Source: Saururus chinensis | Lineage: Eukaryota; Streptophyta; Magnoliopsida; Piperales; Saururaceae | DNA length: 64,000 nt | Direction: 5' to 3' | Assembly (NCBI GenBank): GCA_035235625.1 | Contig: CP141150.1 | Span: forward strand, 186,001 to 250,000 | Shown: piece after piece, positions 21,484-34,346 of the stretch | How the letters are laid out: the number at the start of each line of letters is the position of its first letter | Numbering within the stretch: the stretch's first letter is position 1 | Notes under the pieces: model-generated | What the model was told of the DNA's origin: nothing | Database searches by the model: none | Seen by the model: only the letters and a program-made list of their open reading frames with translations | Made by a program: the position numbers and the translations under genes

Positions 21484-22562
21484 TAAACTGATGGCTGGAG
21501 CGGTGAGAGGGGGGCAGCCACAGCAGCCCGAGGGAAGGGTCCTAGCCTGCCCCCATGCCTCTGTCTAGCCAATTTCTCTTCCTCGATGCGTGCATGACGC
21601 ACGACATCCTGCATGTTGGAACAGGGTAAATGGCGCATCTCCTCAGAAATCTCTGGTTTGAGCCCTCGCTTGAACGTGCCCACCAAGGTGGCCACTAGCC
21701 AATCAGGGAGGTGGTTAGCCACCTTCATGAACTTCATATAGTATGCTCGCATGGTGGATGTTTGGCACAGGGAGGAGAGCATTTCGTTGAAGCCTTGGAA
21801 CTCATTTGGGCCAAACTGGATGCACAATTCATCGGAGAAGGCGGTCTAAGTGGGGTAGCGCACCTCTTTCTCAAAGCTTTGAAACCATACCGATGCATCC
21901 CCATCAAGGTGGAAAGCTGCTATTCGCAGTCGTTCAGCCTTCGACTGCGTCCCCTGGTAGGCAAAAAACTTATTCACCTTGTACAGCCACTCAACGGGGT
22001 CATCGTCCCCATTATAGCGCGGGAACTATAGGTGGGCCAAACAGGGTTCCGCCCCACCACAGGGTGCTCCGCAGTGTCCTGGGTACTCCTCCCAGTCATC
22101 CTCCATCTCCCGGTACAAGTTTCGGGGAGGTAGCACCATTGGGGCATTTTCTCGAACACTTGGTGTGCCTCGTGAGCCCTAGGCCTGGCACCTCCCATCC
22201 ATGGCCTGGTCGACAGTGCCAAAGCGCACACCGTCTTGGGCAAATCGCGTATCACGGTCTGTCGGCGCTGGAAAGTAAGAGCAGAGAGATTCTAGAGCCT
22301 GGGACGGACCCCCCTTCTCCATGGAAGCTGGCGGCTTGGACAGGAGAGGTGGTGCGCGCTCTGCCTGAAGCTGGGCAACAACCAATCCCAAGGCATCAAT
22401 CTTGGCTACTCCCGCGCTCAGAGCCTTGATCATCGCCATGATTAGTGCCATCGTAAACTCGCCGCTGGATTTCGGCATTGATTTGGGACTGTTTGCAGAG
22501 GCGAGAACCTCCTTCTCGGGCTGACTTTCCGGGGCCGTGGCAGCTTGCTTGCCTCGAGCCAT
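21483..22562 (-). pseudogene. gag: Gag of element X
   Basis: The natural start is probably the ATG at 22562 (MARGKQAATAPES), about 20 bases inside the primer site. The first frame (to 22179) holds a Q/A-rich N-terminus. The second (21827-21483) has FGPNEFQGFNEMLSSLCQ, MKVANHLPDWLVATLVGTFK and EISEEMRHLPC, which is the retrotransposon gag core. Stops and frameshifts between 21830 and 22180 break it. Confidence 0.8.
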
Positions 22563-22595
22563 GTCCGGGGATCGTAAAAGCTCCGATACCAATGT

Positions 22596-22905
22596 TGTGC
22601 CCAATGTAGGCACAATCGGCACACCGGAGTTCTACTCAGAGAAAGGGAAAGAAGTTGGAAGAAAGGGAAAGGAAATACTAAAATTTCATTAAGCCTACCA
22701 ACCAAGGAGGGAGACGACCCCTTTATGGGGAGTCGTGCCCCCCACATTGGGGATCATGCCACTAGTGGGCCCGGTTCATCCGTGGTCCACTAGTGCGCCC
22801 ATTACAAGTCATTCAAAATACAAATAAAGTCATATGCTAATCATAAGGGAAATTAGCCTAATGAACAGAAATAAAGTACTGAGCCAAGTGCACTCGTGCG
22901 CAACA
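22596..22905 (-). repeat. 5' LTR of element X
   Basis: 310 bases, TGTTGCGCACGAG... to ...GGGCACA on the minus strand, followed by primer site ATTGGTATCGGAGC (plus strand 22580-22593). It holds a short palindrome CCACTAGTGG near 22759. The right neighbour is MULE copy B at 22906. Confidence 0.82.
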
Positions 22906-24848
22906 TTAGAGGTGAAGAAAGCGCTCAAACAGATGGTTAACAGCGAGGGGGATGATGCGGTAGACAATGCAATTGTCACAAATGATATGAATTTGGATGA
23001 TGAAGAGCCGCCATACTATGATGAGGAGCAACTTTATGCACACATCGCAGATGAGGAGATAGATGTGGTAGTTAATTCTGCTATGGATATGGACCAATAA
23101 AATGAAGAATAGTTATATGTTGGGCGCATCTTTGAGAATAAAGAAGCATTTGTTACAGCCTAGCAGGAGTTTTCAATTAAAAATTATGTCGAATACAAGG
23201 TTGTACGCACAAATTTGTCAGAGTGTATAGTGAAGTGCATTGATAGTGCTTACCCTTGAGAGTTCATGGCTCTATAACAAAGGGTGGAGGGTACTTTAAA
23301 TTGAATACATACAAAGGTGACCACACATGTCAATATGCCTAGCTTAGCACAAATCATAGGCAGTGTAGTGCATCATTTGTTTCAAAGGTTATAATGGCCA
23401 CTATCCAAGCCAAATTAACTCTCACACCAAGTGATATTATTCAAATAATGAAGGAGAGGTTTCATGTTGACATATCTTATAAGAAAACATGGGCAACAAG
23501 GAATATAGCTATAAAGGCCATTTATAAGGATTGGGTGGAATCATACAAATTGTTGCCAATGTACCTCAGGGCAATGCAAGAAGCGAATCCCAGCACCTAC
23601 TACAACTTATATGATGAAGTAACTCGGCCAGATGGTGGCATGTGTAGGAGATTGAAACGGTTATTTTGGGCATTTGGGCAGTCTATAGTGAGGTTCCAAC
23701 ATTGCATCCCAGTGATTGGTGTTGATGTCACTCACTTATATAGCCGGTATCCCGAAGCTCTTATGGCTGCAACAAAGATAGATAGAAACAATGGGTTTTC
23801 CTATAGCATTAGGGGTAGTTGGAAAGGAAGATGAAGACAATTGGAAATGGTTCTTAAGTGAACTGAGGGATCATGTACTAATGGACTTGACGAATATCGT
23901 AGTTATTTCATATCGACATAAGGGGCTTCAGAAGGTCATGCCTGAGGTTCCTCCCAAGCCTATATACTACCATCATTATTGCATTTGTCACATAAAGGCA
24001 AATTTTAAGGAGTTTAAAAATGATACACTGACGGACTTGATTGGGCCTACAACTTGTGTACTTACGGCAGAAAAGTTTGATGTTAAAATGGACTTGATTG
24101 GTCAAGAGTATCCTAGGGCAAAACATCTCCTCTTAGGAGGAGAATTGCATCCTGCATAAAGGTGTCTCTTGCTCATGATGGTTTTAGGAGATTTGGCATG
24201 ACGACCACAAATATGGCTAAAAGTTTAAATAGCGTCTTGAAGGGGGCACGAGGATTACCCATGCAGGCTTTAGTGTTAGCTACTTTTTATCGGGTAGTAA
24301 AAAATTTTCTGAAGCGATCTTCTACCTCAGATGCCATGGCCACCCTATATACTTACAAAGTGGAAGCAATAATTATAAAACAAATAAGAAAAACTAGGGA
24401 GTATATAATTAACAGGATCAACCGCAATGAGTACGAAGTAATGTCAATTCGTGGCCAGAAGGTATTGGTGAATGTGAGGGTTCATACTTGTACATGCAAT
24501 ATCCCTCAGGTTTATTTGTATCCTTGCTCGCACCTTATTGCCGTGTAGGGAAAGCGGCGGGAGCCTATACAGGCAGGACTTTGTTACACATCTACCACTT
24601 ACAAAAATGTGTATTCGACACAATTCTATTCTCCTCGTGGTCGAGAGTATTGGGAGAGGGATATATCTTATGTGTTATTCCCTCGGATAGCAAGAAGACA
24701 ACTTGGTCGCCCATAGTTTGTTCGCATTAGGAATACAATGGACAGTATGACTATGGAGATAGATGATAGAGGAGGGTATAAATGCGGGAAGTGCAAACAA
24801 AGTGGATATAATAGTAAATCGTGTAGAAACCCTCTTATTGATTGGTAA
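22906..24848 (+). pseudogene. MULE transposase, copy B
   Basis: A MULE transposase cuts and joins DNA at the inverted repeats in the nucleus. This copy starts inside the acidic N-terminal region (matching copy A from 39349). It holds the zinc-binding MuDR region near 23230-23340 and the catalytic core: DIIQIMKERFHVDISYKK, CIPVIGVDVTHLY with the first Asp, VVISYRHKGLQK (where copy A has SDRHKG, so the second Asp is lost), HIKANFKEFKNDTLTD, a SWIM-type CTCNIPQVYLYPCSHL at about 24483-24545 and a zinc knuckle near 24782-24830. Many stops and shifts break it. The frame ends at TAA 24846 after LIDW. A chromovirus LTR removed its first exons. Confidence 0.88.
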
Positions 24849-24929
24849 ACATATAATTAATCTTTTTATTTATTCTTTATTTTAGGTAAGATTATATGTT
24901 CCTAACGATCTTAATTCTCTGCAGATCAT

Positions 24930-27160
24930 ATGGATCATGTGGAGCTTTTTTACGGGCCAGGGCTGATTGATGATATAGTACTTGTACAGTAGGAGTCACA
25001 TAGGTCGACTTCTATTTGGCGAGGAGTGGTATGATAACTCTTTATAAAATTTGTTTCTAGATTATAAATTATGTTGGGTTATAATTTTAAAATTTAATAT
25101 TGGACCCCAGGTGCCTTGAGTGCACCGAACATTTTAAATATCTCCGCCGTTGTCCAGTAGATGAGCATATGTTACCCTATATCAAGCAAGTAGGATTTTG
25201 ACATTTTATTCATCTTCAGTATGTTCGTTTCGATTGGCCTTTATTGACAGCTTTCATTGAGAGATGAAGGAGGGAGACACGGACGTTTCACCTTCACTAT
25301 GGAGAGATGACCATCACTCTTATGGATGTGGCAGTTATTTTTGGACTTCGCATCGATGGACCTCTTGTGACGGGCACAATAAGAGGTTATTTAGACTTAT
25401 TAGGCAAACTCCTTGGTAGAGCTCCTCCAGATACAGTGAATCGTGGAAGCCGAGTGAGCATTCGATGGCCCTTAGGTGAGTTTCATGAGCTCCCAGTGGA
25501 TGCTATGGAGATTGTTATCGAGTAGCATGCACGAGCATATTCATTACATTTACTTGGGGCCACAATATTTGCAAATACCACTAGTAGCCATCTACATGTT
25601 TCATACTTCTCGCTCCTGGTGGACTTCAACATGGCAGGTGTTTTTTCATGGGCAATGCTACTCTTTTATTTTTATACCGAGAGTTAGGGAAAGCATGTCA
25701 GGCCATGACCTCGGGGATTATAAGCTGTCTAACCCTTCTTCAGGTAAATAAATTATTAAATTTAAATATTTTTTTTGCACATATAATTCCTTAATTTTAT
25801 TTAATAATTTTATCATATTTTCTGACACAGCTATGGTCGTGGGAGCATTTACACATTGGTCGACCAATTATTGAGATGGGTCACTTAGTCGAGGGTGCTC
25901 CATTAGGAGTGAGGTAGGCTCTATTTATTTTTAACACTTATTTTTTTAGCAAGGTTTTATTTACATATGCTGAACTCATATTTTAAATTTAACTCCTTAA
26001 GGTGGAATGTTCAGAAAAGAAAAACCGAAAATCTACAAGGAGTCCTTCGATTATATAGAGGGGAGTTAGACCACCAATGGCCATATCATGTAATTTTATT
26101 TAATTATTAAATTTTTACAATGATTATAAGATATGCAAGGTTATTTAAACTTAATTATCTTTATAAAATATATAGGTTATTTGGCGTCGTACTCACCAAA
26201 AGTGTTGGATGTGTTACCTCCTCTATGCACTGACGGTGGAGATTTGTGGCTCTCGCAAACGCCACTAGTCTGTTTCGAGATTATTGAGATGTATGTGCTG
26301 GATATTGTGATGCTCCAGTTTAACTTGGAGCAAGTGGTCCCACCTTCTACCATCGAGTTTGTCCACCATATCACTCGACAGAGCCGCCATATTATCGGCT
26401 AGGTTATACATCATGCAGCATACATCGCTCAATGTGATGATAGGAGAGCCACTGTTATCGGAGGGGAGATGGCTACAACATTGTGAGATGTTTGTAGAGC
26501 ATATATGCAGTGTTATTTATTGATTACACGATGATATATTTTACCGTACGATAATATAGAGGAGATGACATATCAACCTAGGGGTGCGTCTGAGGCAGCT
26601 TTGGTAAGAATATGTTTGTTAATTATATAATATTATTTTCTTATTTCTTATTTCTTATTTATTTGATTTTTAATTTATTTTTTATTGCTTCATCTAGTGC
26701 GACGTATGTATGTGCATTTGACTGATGCAATTAACACTTGTACTTCGGGTGAGGACTTTTTAACATCATGTCAGTCATTGCTTAGGCAGGACAATGATGT
26801 CCTTCGTAGCTTGCCATTGCTTCAGTCGGTGATTACGGATGTTCATAAACATTATCCTATCGACGAGGTCGCTTAGACACAGCCGATGCATGATTTATTC
26901 CCTGATATTCCATCTTCAGTAGCGCATAGCTCTCTTCCCTGTTCATCATTTTCGGTCACTCCACATTAGCTTATCCTCAGCGAGATCCGATATTATATTA
27001 TAGATGACAACGGTCATCTCATGTTGAGTCATATATCACTTATGTAGAGCCGGAGCTAGAGCCACATCCAAAGCCAGAGTCGGAGCACGCGGATCATGAG
27101 GAGCAGGTAGACCATGAGGAGCAGGAGGAGCTCATACAACACCGTCAGGGTCGAGGTTGA
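24930..27160 (+). pseudogene. Plant mobile domain gene, MULE copy B
   Basis: Six exon-like pieces match copy A: about 24930-25028, 25103-25743, 25831-25913, 26002-26089, 26176-26603 and 26698-27160. They carry GDMTITLMDVAVIFGLRIDG-like PMD core residues, RWNVQKRKTENLQGVLRLYR, PPSTIEFVHHITRQSRHI and a Glu/Pro-rich tail. The acceptor before exon 2 reads TG instead of AG (25101-25102). There are stops, including a TGA after ATTL (near 26484) that copy A shares. PMDs occur in plant silencing proteins of the MAIN/MAIL1 group and in transposons. This one lies inside the same element as the transposase. Confidence 0.85.
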
Positions 27161-27612
27161 GGACGTAGGAGATCGTGATATTGAACGTATTAGATTTGTC
27201 ATATGTTTCTTTTGAACCAAACATTTTATTAACATGTGATGTAATATATTTTATAAACATTTATATCTTATGCTTGTTTGTATATTGTGTAGATGATAAT
27301 TGATGTCGATAACTTTAATGTTATAAGTTTGATATTTTGTAGATGCTAATTTAAACATATGTATGGAATGTGTGTGGAATGAATAAACATGGATTGGTGC
27401 ACTTGATCTGTATAATGTGTGTGAATTGAATATAATGTGTGGAATGATTGTATAATGTGTTGAATAAATGAACAGTGACAAGTATTTAAAGTTAGTTTAA
27501 AAGTACTTTTTAAAAATTTTGTATTAGATTTCGTCACTCAAATAGACGAAATTTGTATGAAGCATGATTTCGTCCTTCTAAGTTAAAAGTTGATTTCGTC
27601 CTTTTAAAGGAC
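27161..27612 (+). repeat. MULE copy B, 3' region and start of right inverted repeat
   Basis: AT-rich tail with a TGTGTGGAATG-type run near 27366-27455, then inverted-repeat modules: GATTTCGTCACTCAAATAGA, TGATTTCGTCCTTCTAAG and TGATTTCGTCCTTTTAAAGG. It is cut at 27612 by the solo LTR and resumes at 35403. The last five bases, AGGAC (27608-27612), are the target duplication. Confidence 0.8.
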
Positions 27613-30600
27613 TGTAACATCCCCGATTTTTTTGTAAGTTTTCTGCATATTTTTGCTATTTTCTACAATATTCTATAATTTTTGCTCATATTTTTGATGA
27701 AGAAATTTGACACTTTAGCATATCCGTATTTATAACTTATCTCGATATTCATGATCGTAAGAGTCAGGAGTGATGTTTAGTAGCAGGTCATGGGCCTCGA
27801 TGCATCACATAATTTTTTCGTTGCGAAAATAAGAGAGAAAAAGATGAGATGTGAAGAATGTAATTGGAAAAAAAAAAGAAGAAAAAAAATTATAGAAACA
27901 ATCGGGCGCATCTTAGTGTGCCCGACCATTTTGGAACAGTGAAAGGGGGGAAGTGACCTTCACTCTGTGAGGCTGGAGGTGGCGGTGGCACTAGCCGCCG
28001 GCTTCCACACTGCTGGCCTCGGTTTGGTGACGCCGCTACCGCCTCCTTGGCTTGGCCCCTCCAGCAAACCGCGACCCCTCTCCCTCTTTTCCGTTTCAGC
28101 CCGAGAGACACCTAATTGTGGAATTTAGCCCCAATTTGCCGTTATTGGCAGTTGCATGACATCCATACCACCACCACAGTTCCACCATGGCTAGAGCGAC
28201 CTTCGGCCACCGGCGCTCGACCTTTGCACCATCGCTTCGCGACCATGAGAGATTAAAACTATTCTACCTCTATTTTTTTGTTTTTTGTTCATTACGACAT
28301 GCGGCTGTGCTGCTGGTCGCTGGTAGCCGCTACCGGGCCTCTAGCTCTCCTCAAGCCCGATGATGACAAGGCCACCACCCCGTGGCCCATACTGCCACCT
28401 TCCCGGACCGTGAACCCTCCTCTTTTTCGGTCCGAACGGAATAGTTTCCCCATTTTTGTTCTGTTTCTATCTGTGTTGCGGTCGCAGACCATGCCACTAG
28501 TGGCCGGCTGTTGCCGAATGGCCTTTGGTCTTCCCCCAGTCCCGCGAAGGTAAGGTTGCTGCCCTGGCCACAGCCTCCCTCAGCCTCTGCTCAATTCCAA
28601 TTTGGACAGAGCATTTTCCTATTTTTGGTTTTGTTTTGTTTCTGTGTTGTGGCTGCCAGTTGTGCCGCTAGTGGCGGGCCACCGGTGCTTGGTCTATGGA
28701 CCTACATTTGCATGGTGATGGAAATATTGCTGCCTTCAGCCACCCCCTGGCCTAAATCGTTATTTCTCTCTAACCCCTCTGTCTACCCAATTGCAACCCG
28801 GATAGAAATTCCATTGTGGTCTTCTGCCTTGTGTTTTTGTTGTCGTCTATAAACCACCAATCCGCCTTCGGTATGCCACATCGTGCCGCCACTGATAAGG
28901 GGCCGAGGTCTAGCCTCCCTTACCCCAATCGGTCCTTGTTTTGATTGACCGGTTGACCCGTGCCAGAGAAAAATCTGCCTTTTTCTCCAGTGGCATCCAT
29001 TCTCTGCCGTCAAATGTCGGACATCATTGCACCGACGTCCATTCAACTTGCCACTATTCGGTGATTGCCGGGCCTCAGCGTCTTCCAGGTTTGTCCCTCA
29101 GCTCCTGTTCAACCATTGGTGGATTGATGACAGCGTGTCCACCCCTTGACCCGACACTCCGTCACCTTTGGCTTGATCGAATCCCTTTGTTCCTTTTGAC
29201 CAGCAGTTTTACCGTCACCTATGTCAGCATATGGATAGCCGCGAACACCCAATTGACCCAAGGACATGAGGCTACCGTTATGGCCTCCCATGCTCCTCTC
29301 CCCTGCACGTCTGCTACCCAAACCATGCCCCAAACTTCGGGCTACATTTCTTAACGCCACTGTGAGACCCACCCCAGCCTAGGGCTAACCATTTAGCCTG
29401 ACACCGGGCATACTTGGGCTGCCTGTCTAATGTTGTGGGCTCTGCCCTAGCCCAATGACGACAGCTTCTAGCCCAATTCTACCTTGGCACCCCCACTTTT
29501 GTTATGCACAACCAAGAAGTTGCAAGGAAAGAATTCCCGAATCCCGATCCTTCCAAGGGGAAGTTAAAGTGTCAGTCATTAGCCTTGGACCATCGAAGGC
29601 TCTACCTCTATTGGGCCCATATTCTCCATCATAAGTTGTGCTTGATGCATGACTGTCTATACATTGATTTGGTTGTGAGTAGTGATTAGAAATGACACTA
29701 CCTTTCTCGGCCACCTACGCCGGTCCTTAGTGCCTCAACGTGTGTGTATGGAATGACTCCACCACTAGGCTATATGACCGTTCAAGCCCTACTTTGTCTC
29801 CCTTATGTTTGTGAGTACGCAACCAAGTCCTCCGCCATGTTGTGAGGCTTCGATAATGCAGATTTGTTGCTGTTGGATGTGGTATGTAGTCTTTTTTAAT
29901 GTTTTGTGGCCAACAAAGTGTTTTTAATTGTTGGCCAACCTCCTATCAGTTACCCCCATTCTGTGATAGCTTTTGCCATTTCTAGTGGCACGACCTTATG
30001 TCTGGCTACCTTAGTGCACCCAATCTTTGCTTTGAGTGAAATTAGTCTAACTTATCGAGATTAATTCCAGCTTCTCTGAAAATCCTCAGGACAACAATGA
30101 CTCTCTTAGAGCGATATTTTTGGTTGCCTATTTCGCTATCAACACTGCCATCGTCGTTTGCTTGCTATCAAACTCACGTGGATTACGAGGTAGGGGACCT
30201 TGAACTCGTAATTTCATTATAGCATGCTTTGATTGTGTAGTAGCATGCTAGGAGTTTATAACTTAATTCTTTGCATTATTATGCTAATTAAATAAGCATG
30301 TTATATGTAAGTGAATTGTGCATATGTTAGTGAAGACTAAGGGTATGGTAGTAAGTTATGAATTATATGTATGTGATCAAAGCGTGTGATCGATCTTCGT
30401 GGTGGGCCGGTGGTGTGTGATCAATGGGCACGATTATGAGTAATTGATTGTAAGTTTGTTGAAGGGGTATTTGAAGGATTAGGATGTGGAAATTACAACG
30501 GTATGCTGAGCGAGGGTAGACTTATGAATGATAGGCGAAGGTTGGACTTTATGAGATTGGAGGATCAGTTCGGATTGATTTGTAGGGTATGATGGAGCTA

Positions 30601-30642
30601 CGAGCAAGAGAATTAGGAGATGCAGGTGTGGCGTTCGTCATA

Positions 30643-33487
30643 TAATAATATATGTCATAACGTGCATATTTAATTTCTTGCTTGGCATGTGTTACATCAC
30701 ACGTAAAACCGAACGTGACGGCCAACCTTCTAGATAGAATACAACGCATAAAACATAATAACATATAATACGTGGAGTTGATGCATAGCTGAGATATTAC
30801 ATATAATAGTAAAACAGGACCTAGTCCAAAAACAGTTATATATTACAAAATATAGGCCTATCAAGCCCTTTATAACAGTCATAATATTACAAAGATTGAT
30901 GAAAATTAAAACTATGTAGACAATTTCTCGGTTGACACCTCCGGGTTGATTTTACTACCTATAGAGTCTAGGGGTGGGTGAGTATTTATATATTCAGTAG
31001 GTGGAATTAAAATCCAATTTAATGCTACATAAAAGACACTAATAATTTTTATTGCTAAACAGAACAGATTCAGAAATAATTTCAAAAAAACATTGGTTCG
31101 TCCAATGACGATAAATTCAGAGCCGTGATACTGAACGACGTTCCTCTGATGCTCATGGGGCATCAGGAAGCTCAGAAGGCAGGAGTTTCCCTCTAACACT
31201 CCATACCTATATGCGCACACCAGATATCGATAATTTCCTCGGTAGGTATCTATAATAATATAGTTCTAGGTATAACCCTAAAACTATCCAGAAAATACAC
31301 AATTTTGATGAAATAAAACTTGATATACATAGAACATTTCTTCTGAAAACATAAGTGAAGAAGGATGGCAGCATAAAAATGATCCATAAAACATTAAGTA
31401 TACGAGAAGAGCATAGACTAGAGTTTAAGACCCCCTACCTTAGAGTTAGGGTAGAAAGTTCATGGCTGTCAAGAGCTCGTATGGAAAATTCGGCCCCGCC
31501 ATAGCTTCCGACACCGTTGATATAGTTAGAAACACCTTTTGAAAGGTCGAATCGGACTTAAAACAACTCAAAACGGAGGGTTAGAAGTTTTTGACTTGTG
31601 GTAGAAGTGAATAGTGAAAATGAAACTAGAGAATTTATATGGGATGTAGCTTGCTGATAAGTATGAAATATATATCTATTTTATATGCCTTTTTACCTTA
31701 TTTGTTAGTATAGATTAGGTTAATTTAGAGTTAGTTATGGTTTATTTATATTAAGATAGATATTAGTATTTTAGTATAATTATTAATAATTTTATAGTTA
31801 TTAGTAGTTTAGATATATATTTGAACAAAGTTGGAATTGTAGTTACATTCTACATGTCTAAAATATGATATTTTATATTTTATAGGTAAAGTGCGCTTAT
31901 CAAGGTACTTGGACGATGTTTAGAATAGTTCAAAATAGTCTTGACATTCTTTAAAGTGATTTGGACAATTGTTTGGAGTTATAAACAAGTTGGAAACTAA
32001 TATGGACATGAAGAAAAGCTTAATGAACAGAATATAGATCATCCAGAAAACTCCGTCATTGCGTAAACAAGCAGTGTAGTTGTTCGAACAGGAATGGAGG
32101 GCGTTTGAACGGCATAACGTGCAGTTTCCTTGTTTGAGCCAATTTTGAATTCTTTTCAAATTTGACTTCTTCCTACGGAACTTATGCCGGCTCAAAATTA
32201 GGGATTCCAGTAGATTTTCTAAAGAGAAAAAGGAAGAAGAAGAAGATGGAAGAGAACTCAAAGCCTTCAATAGAGATTTAAGTACTTTCTTCTATAATGG
32301 AAGGCTAAACTTTTCTTTTACTTAGGAGTTGATGAAGCTATAGATAAGTTTCAGTTTCTTTTCTTTTTAATTTAGATCTCAGTTGTAAATGATGACAATT
32401 GTATGATAAGGATTTCCTTTTTAATGGAAGAGCTTTTAATGTTTATTCAAGTGTATGTTGATTTATTGTCTTGTAGATGATAGATTGATGTGGTTTTGAT
32501 ATTTTCATCGATTCTAATTTCTGTGATTTAGATGAGGTGTTCATACAATAGTTTTAATGTTCAGATAATTAATGACTTCGATGAGTTATACTAAGATTAG
32601 ACGGGTCATGCCCATAGCTAGTTTAGTGTAGATGATTCGTGTTATTGTCAAAGATAGTTCATGACATGGAATTTAATTAATGATTCTTTCTGAAGTAATT
32701 CTAGCTTGTAGCTGAGAATACTTATTCATATTCACACTAGATTTAGGTTAAAAGCTAAGGAATTGTTATGGTTCTATAGTAGATTCAATTTCCTAAGTAA
32801 TTTCTATCATATTAATCTTTTGTTTTTAAACTAGTTGATTTCTTTCCTTTACTTAATTAAAGTTTAAGTTTGTTTGAGTTTTCAATCAACAAATTTCTCT
32901 TTAGATTTAGTGATAATTTATTCGTCCCTGAGGTTCGACAACCCTTAAATATTTATCTTAGTATAATTACCTTGTACACTTGCAAATAGTTTAATTATAA
33001 ACGATCACTTGCGTGACGCTTGTTGTGTGTCCACCATGCATCATGCAAAGCCAATGCGTGTTGCGAGGGACACCCACGCGGCAAGGTCCCGTGCAGACCG
33101 CGGACCCGTCGCACGGTCAAGCCATGTGAGTAAGTAAATAATTAAATAATATTTTTTTACTTTTTTCTAAAACTTTAAATCGCTCTAACTTTTTAACTAT
33201 ACGTCGGAATAATACGTTCTTGGTACTGATGGACTCGTATCGATGAGCCCTTCGAAACAAGACCATTGAAGGATAGGTTTTACCCTAGTTTCATCATGGG
33301 CCCGCTTATGATGTGCGCTCCCACTATCTATAAATATGGCTACCACCTTCGATTTGAACGATTCAAAAACCATTATGTTCGGTTTCTAGAGTTCTACAAT
33401 AGCCCTTTAGGTACAACATTCAAAATAATATTCTATTAATATATTAAAATTCTAATAGTAGAAACATACCGAATATCTGGGTTGTCA
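30643..33487 (-). mobile_element. LTR-type insertion inside the solo LTR
   Basis: Minus-strand start resembles an LTR (TGACAACCCAGATATTCGG at about 33487). The left end is TGTCATAACGTGC at about 30653, or slightly further left. A TCATA pair (30638-30642 and 33485-33489) could be the target duplication but would not give TG..CA ends, so the borders are approximate. The interior has no coding capacity, so it is probably a solo LTR of about 1.5 kb plus the next nested element. Confidence 0.5.
31655..33007 (+). mobile_element. Athila-type solo LTR, innermost insertion
   Basis: TGATAAGTATG... to ...ATAAACGATCA, 1353 bases, with perfect CTTGC target duplications (31650-31654 and 33008-33012). It matches the LTR at 7830-8876 over about 1 kb, including the region near 32160-32260 and the end. 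No internal sequence is present. Confidence 0.88.
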
Positions 33488-34130
33488 TAGCAGGAATTTT
33501 GAAGACTTAAGATTGAGAGCACTTTTGGGGGCCTGTGAGTAAGTAAGAGATAACAACATAATTGTACTACATAATGTATGTAAGGTGAATTATAACAGAA
33601 AACAATGAGTAAAGAATTAGTAAGGGTTTGTTGACGAGACTTAGGTCTAAAGGGTGTCATTTGAGGAGTTCGAGTAAGATGATTCGGTTTTAAGGTGGAT
33701 GGTGTAAGATGTAAGGCCGCAAGTGTATGATGGTAAGCATATTAGTATGGAATTCGAGTTTAAGTAAGGTTATACAGATATTCGTAAAATTGAAGGTGTT
33801 AGGGTGGAAGATGAGCTAAGTAAAAGATGTTACCTTTGTGGATTAGAGCTTTAGAACGGGTGCAATTCTAGCTTGGTTGGCTAAAGAATGTAAGGCGGAA
33901 GTCATTTTGATCATAATTATACATGTATAAGTTACTTAATCTGAACTTGAATTGTATGTAACCCTAATTTGATAACGTTGTGAGTTTGAGATTGAGGGTT
34001 TCGACAGATTAAGTTCCTTTTTTAGCCAGTCGATAAGTAATCGACTAAGCGTCTTTCTTGGTCTAGCCATGGTGTTATCCTGTAGGATTTAGTCTTGGTG
34101 TTGTATTATCGGCCCAGACGTTTGATGCTA

Positions 34131-34346
34131 TGTTGAGAGCGCTATAAGTTTCCGCCCTTCGTGGGGTCTATATGTTTTTTACCCACATATGGCATTGTAT
34201 GTTCTTCCCAAGAATGGCACTGTAAGATTCATGCCCAAGAGTGGCATCGTATGTTTTCCGCCGTTAGTTGGCACTATATGGCCCCAGAGAGTGGGCGTTT
34301 GCGTGCTCAAGTAAGTAGTATCATGGATCTGTTTTTACTTGTTTGA
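34131..34346 (+). repeat. Short-repeat cluster in the solo LTR
   Basis: Repeated phrases of the type TGGCAnTGTATG...CCCAAGAnTGGCA occur about every 35-40 bases. Their reverse complement is found at 100-190. This is repeat DNA of the LTR; the open frame over it is not a gene. Confidence 0.65.

Larger units (their letters stand above)
11750..22905 (-). mobile_element. Composite chromovirus block (elements Y and X fused)
   Basis: On the minus strand: 5' LTR (22905-22596), primer site, gag, protease, reverse transcriptase and part of RNase H of element X. At about 19340 the sequence switches to the middle of a second gag, followed by protease, RT, RNase H, integrase with chromodomain and 3' LTR of element Y. 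Both copies belong to the same family. The flanks are MULE copy B sequence that is not contiguous: about 0.9 kb of MULE is missing between them. Confidence 0.8.

Noticed and set aside
28278-29354. Several open frames of 90-137 codons
   Set aside because: They lie in the GC-rich middle of the solo LTR, show no domain, and their counterparts in the LTR at 1-3552 do not preserve any frame.
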